Source: Acidothermales bacterium
GTDB lineage: Bacteria; Actinomycetota; Actinomycetes; Streptosporangiales; WHST01
Assembly (NCBI GenBank): GCA_017354575.1
Contig: JAFMQP010000215.1
Span: 1 to 6,853, forward strand
DNA: 6,853 nt
Reading direction: 5' to 3'
Shown here piece after piece: positions 5,651 through 6,853 of the stretch; within the stretch, counting starts at the first letter, position 1; every line of letters starts with the position of its first letter. The notes under the pieces were generated by a model, which saw only the letters and a list, made by a program, of their open reading frames with translations, searched no databases and was not told where the DNA came from. Position numbers and translations under genes: made by a program.

Positions 5651-6853
5651 TCAGATCCTGTCAGGCACCGGGTTGCCCGCCTCGACCACCGCCTTGCGCA
5701 CGTCCGTCCCGAGCAGCAGGAAGAACCCGGCGACGAAGAACGCCACCAGCGAGACGATCGCCGACCGGTACGAGCCGGTGAGCTGCAGGGCGAGGCCGAA
5801 CACTAGCGGTCCGATCCAGCTCGTGCCCTTGTCGCTGATCTCGTAGAACCCGAAGTACTCGGCCTCTCTGCCCCTCGGGACGAGTTGCGAGAACAGCGAC
5901 CTGGAAAGCGCCTGGCTGCCGCCGAGCACGATCGCGATCGCCGCGCCCAGCAGGTAGAACTGCAGCGCCGCGCCGGCCCGGAGGTTGTAGGCCACGACGA
6001 GCACGAGGGTCCACACGACGAGACTGCCGAGCAGGACGCGCTTGGCACCGAGGCGGCGGGCGAGCCGGCCGAGCAGCAGCGCACCCGCGAACGCCATGAA
6101 CTGGACGATCAGGATGGTGGAGATCAATACGGTCTGGCCGAGCTTCAGCTCCTTCGCGCCGTACACGCTGGCGAGCGCGATGACCGTCTGGATGCCGTCG
6201 TTGTAGAGCAGGAACGCGGCGAGGAACAGCAGCGTGCGCGGGCGCTGCCGCAGCGACGCGATCGTGCGTCCGAGCTGCGCGAAGCCGGCGGTGAGGGCAC
6301 GTCCTCCCTCGACGTCCAGCGGCGTCCGGTTCCGCAGCCTGCGCAGCGGGATGAGCGTGAACGCCGCCCACCAGATGCCCGCGGAGAGCAGGCAGATGCG
6401 CACGGCGTAGCCGGTGGAGAGGCCGAGCGTGTCGTGGCCGAGGAACAGGCCGAGGTTGAGCGCGAGCAGCAGTCCGCCGCCGAGGTAGCCGATCGCCCAG
6501 CCGCGCGCGGAGACGCGGTCGCGCTCGTCCGGCGTGGCGATGTCGTTGAGGAACGAGTTGTAGACGACGACGGACATGCCGAGCGCCGTGTTCGCGACGA
6601 GGAACAGCGCGCCGCCCAGCAGGTAGCGGTCGCCGGCGAGGAAGAACATCGCGGCGGTCGCCAGCGCGCCGACGTACGCGAACGCGGCGAGCAACTCCCG
6701 CTTGCGCGGCGACCGGTCGGCGACGCTGCCCGTCACCGGCAGCACCAGGACCTGGACGACGGTGCCGAGCGAGACGACGTACGGGAAGAACGACCCGGTG
6801 GCGACCGGGATGCCGAGCGGGTGGACGAGCCCGTCGCGGCTGGCGGCCTCGGT
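5651..6853 (-). CDS. MFS transporter, UMF1 / Atg22-like family (N terminus outside window)
   Basis: This is a major-facilitator membrane protein of the group related to yeast Atg22, a vacuolar amino-acid effluxer; bacterial substrates are unknown. The frame is open to the window edge, showing 400 residues, so roughly 40-60 N-terminal residues are missing. The visible start includes an aromatic helix with SFFPYVVSLGTVVQVLVLP, followed by the motif A loop GSVADRSPRKRELL. Further family features are VVYNSFLNDIATPDERDRVSARGWAIGYLGGG, a central loop RLRNRTPLDVEGGRALTAGFAQL joining the two halves, FLLYNDGIQTVIALASVYGAKELKL, and GGSQALSRSLFSQLVPRGREAEYFGFYEISDKGTSWIGPL near the last helices. About 11-12 hydrophobic segments can be counted. 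GTG 6745 is only an internal codon: the preceding 36 codons clearly belong to the protein. It lies directly upstream of the aminotransferase (3-base gap), which suggests linked amino-acid or oxo-acid transport. That link is inference. Confidence 0.9.
   Translation of the reverse strand, partial: TEAASRDGLVHPLGIPVATGSFFPYVVSLGTVVQVLVLPVTGSVADRSPRKRELLAAFAYVGALATAAMFFLAGDRYLLGGALFLVANTALGMSVVVYNSFLNDIATPDERDRVSARGWAIGYLGGGLLLALNLGLFLGHDTLGLSTGYAVRICLLSAGIWWAAFTLIPLRRLRNRTPLDVEGGRALTAGFAQLGRTIASLRQRPRTLLFLAAFLLYNDGIQTVIALASVYGAKELKLGQTVLISTILIVQFMAFAGALLLGRLARRLGAKRVLLGSLVVWTLVLVVAYNLRAGAALQFYLLGAAIAIVLGGSQALSRSLFSQLVPRGREAEYFGFYEISDKGTSWIGPLVFGLALQLTGSYRSAIVSLVAFFVAGFFLLLGTDVRKAVVEAGNPVPDRI

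Noticed and set aside
4043..5806. Long + strand open frame (587 codons) opposite rbpA and the aminotransferase
   Set aside because: It is a mirror of the high-GC codon pattern on the other strand. The protein is rich in Arg, Gly, Glu and His with no recognisable domain, while the - strand genes under it are unmistakable.
1..6853. A novel defence, secretion or biosynthetic system
   Set aside because: Every gene falls into a known family, and the set does not form a recognisable new functional unit beyond the small marR-exporter and transporter-aminotransferase pairs.

Overview
This is ordinary chromosomal DNA from a high-GC actinobacterium. G or C fills nearly every third codon position, GTG starts are common, and RbpA, an RNA polymerase partner found only in Actinobacteria, is present. 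RbpA here has a Cys/His zinc-site pattern, as in Streptomyces-type proteins and unlike the mycobacterial one. I cannot name the genus.

Layout. (1) On the + strand, 1-920 holds the C-terminal end of a polyprenol-phosphate mannose synthase followed by an FxsA-family membrane protein. The FxsA tail runs 136 bp into the convergent transporter gene and probably carries a one-base frame error. (2) On the - strand, 785-2646 holds a MarR-type regulator translationally coupled to a 14-helix DHA2-type drug exporter. The promoter has a perfect TTGACA -35, an inverted repeat filling the spacer, and a predicted start point on the GTG start codon. (3) On the + strand, 2762-3253 is a DUF892/YciF ferritin-like stress protein. 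(4) On the - strand, 3265-3956 is a small SAM-dependent methyltransferase whose frame is broken by one apparently missing G near its N terminus. (5) On the - strand, 4052-4405 is rbpA, with a SigR-type promoter matching GGGAAT-N18-GTT exactly and a perfect 15-bp terminator stem. (6) On the - strand, 4484-6853 holds a class I/II PLP aminotransferase directly downstream of a UMF1/Atg22-like MFS transporter that runs off the window.

How the genes relate. ppm1 and rbpA are neighbours in Mycobacterium tuberculosis (Rv2051c/Rv2050). Here the two are separated by fxsA plus a block holding the marR-exporter pair, the ferritin-like gene and the methyltransferase, so the block looks like accessory material inside a conserved neighbourhood. 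RbpA supports RNA polymerase-sigma function and basal rifampicin tolerance, and the SigR promoter would tie it to thiol-oxidative stress. The exporter should be under feedback control by its own MarR. The transporter-aminotransferase pair forms a tight transcription unit of unknown substrate.

I see no tRNA, rRNA, CRISPR array, insertion sequence or phage gene, and no evidence for a wholly new multigene system. The most informative signals are the three control regions and the two apparent single-base lesions. Apart from the gene ends, no stretch over 300 bases lacks a gene.
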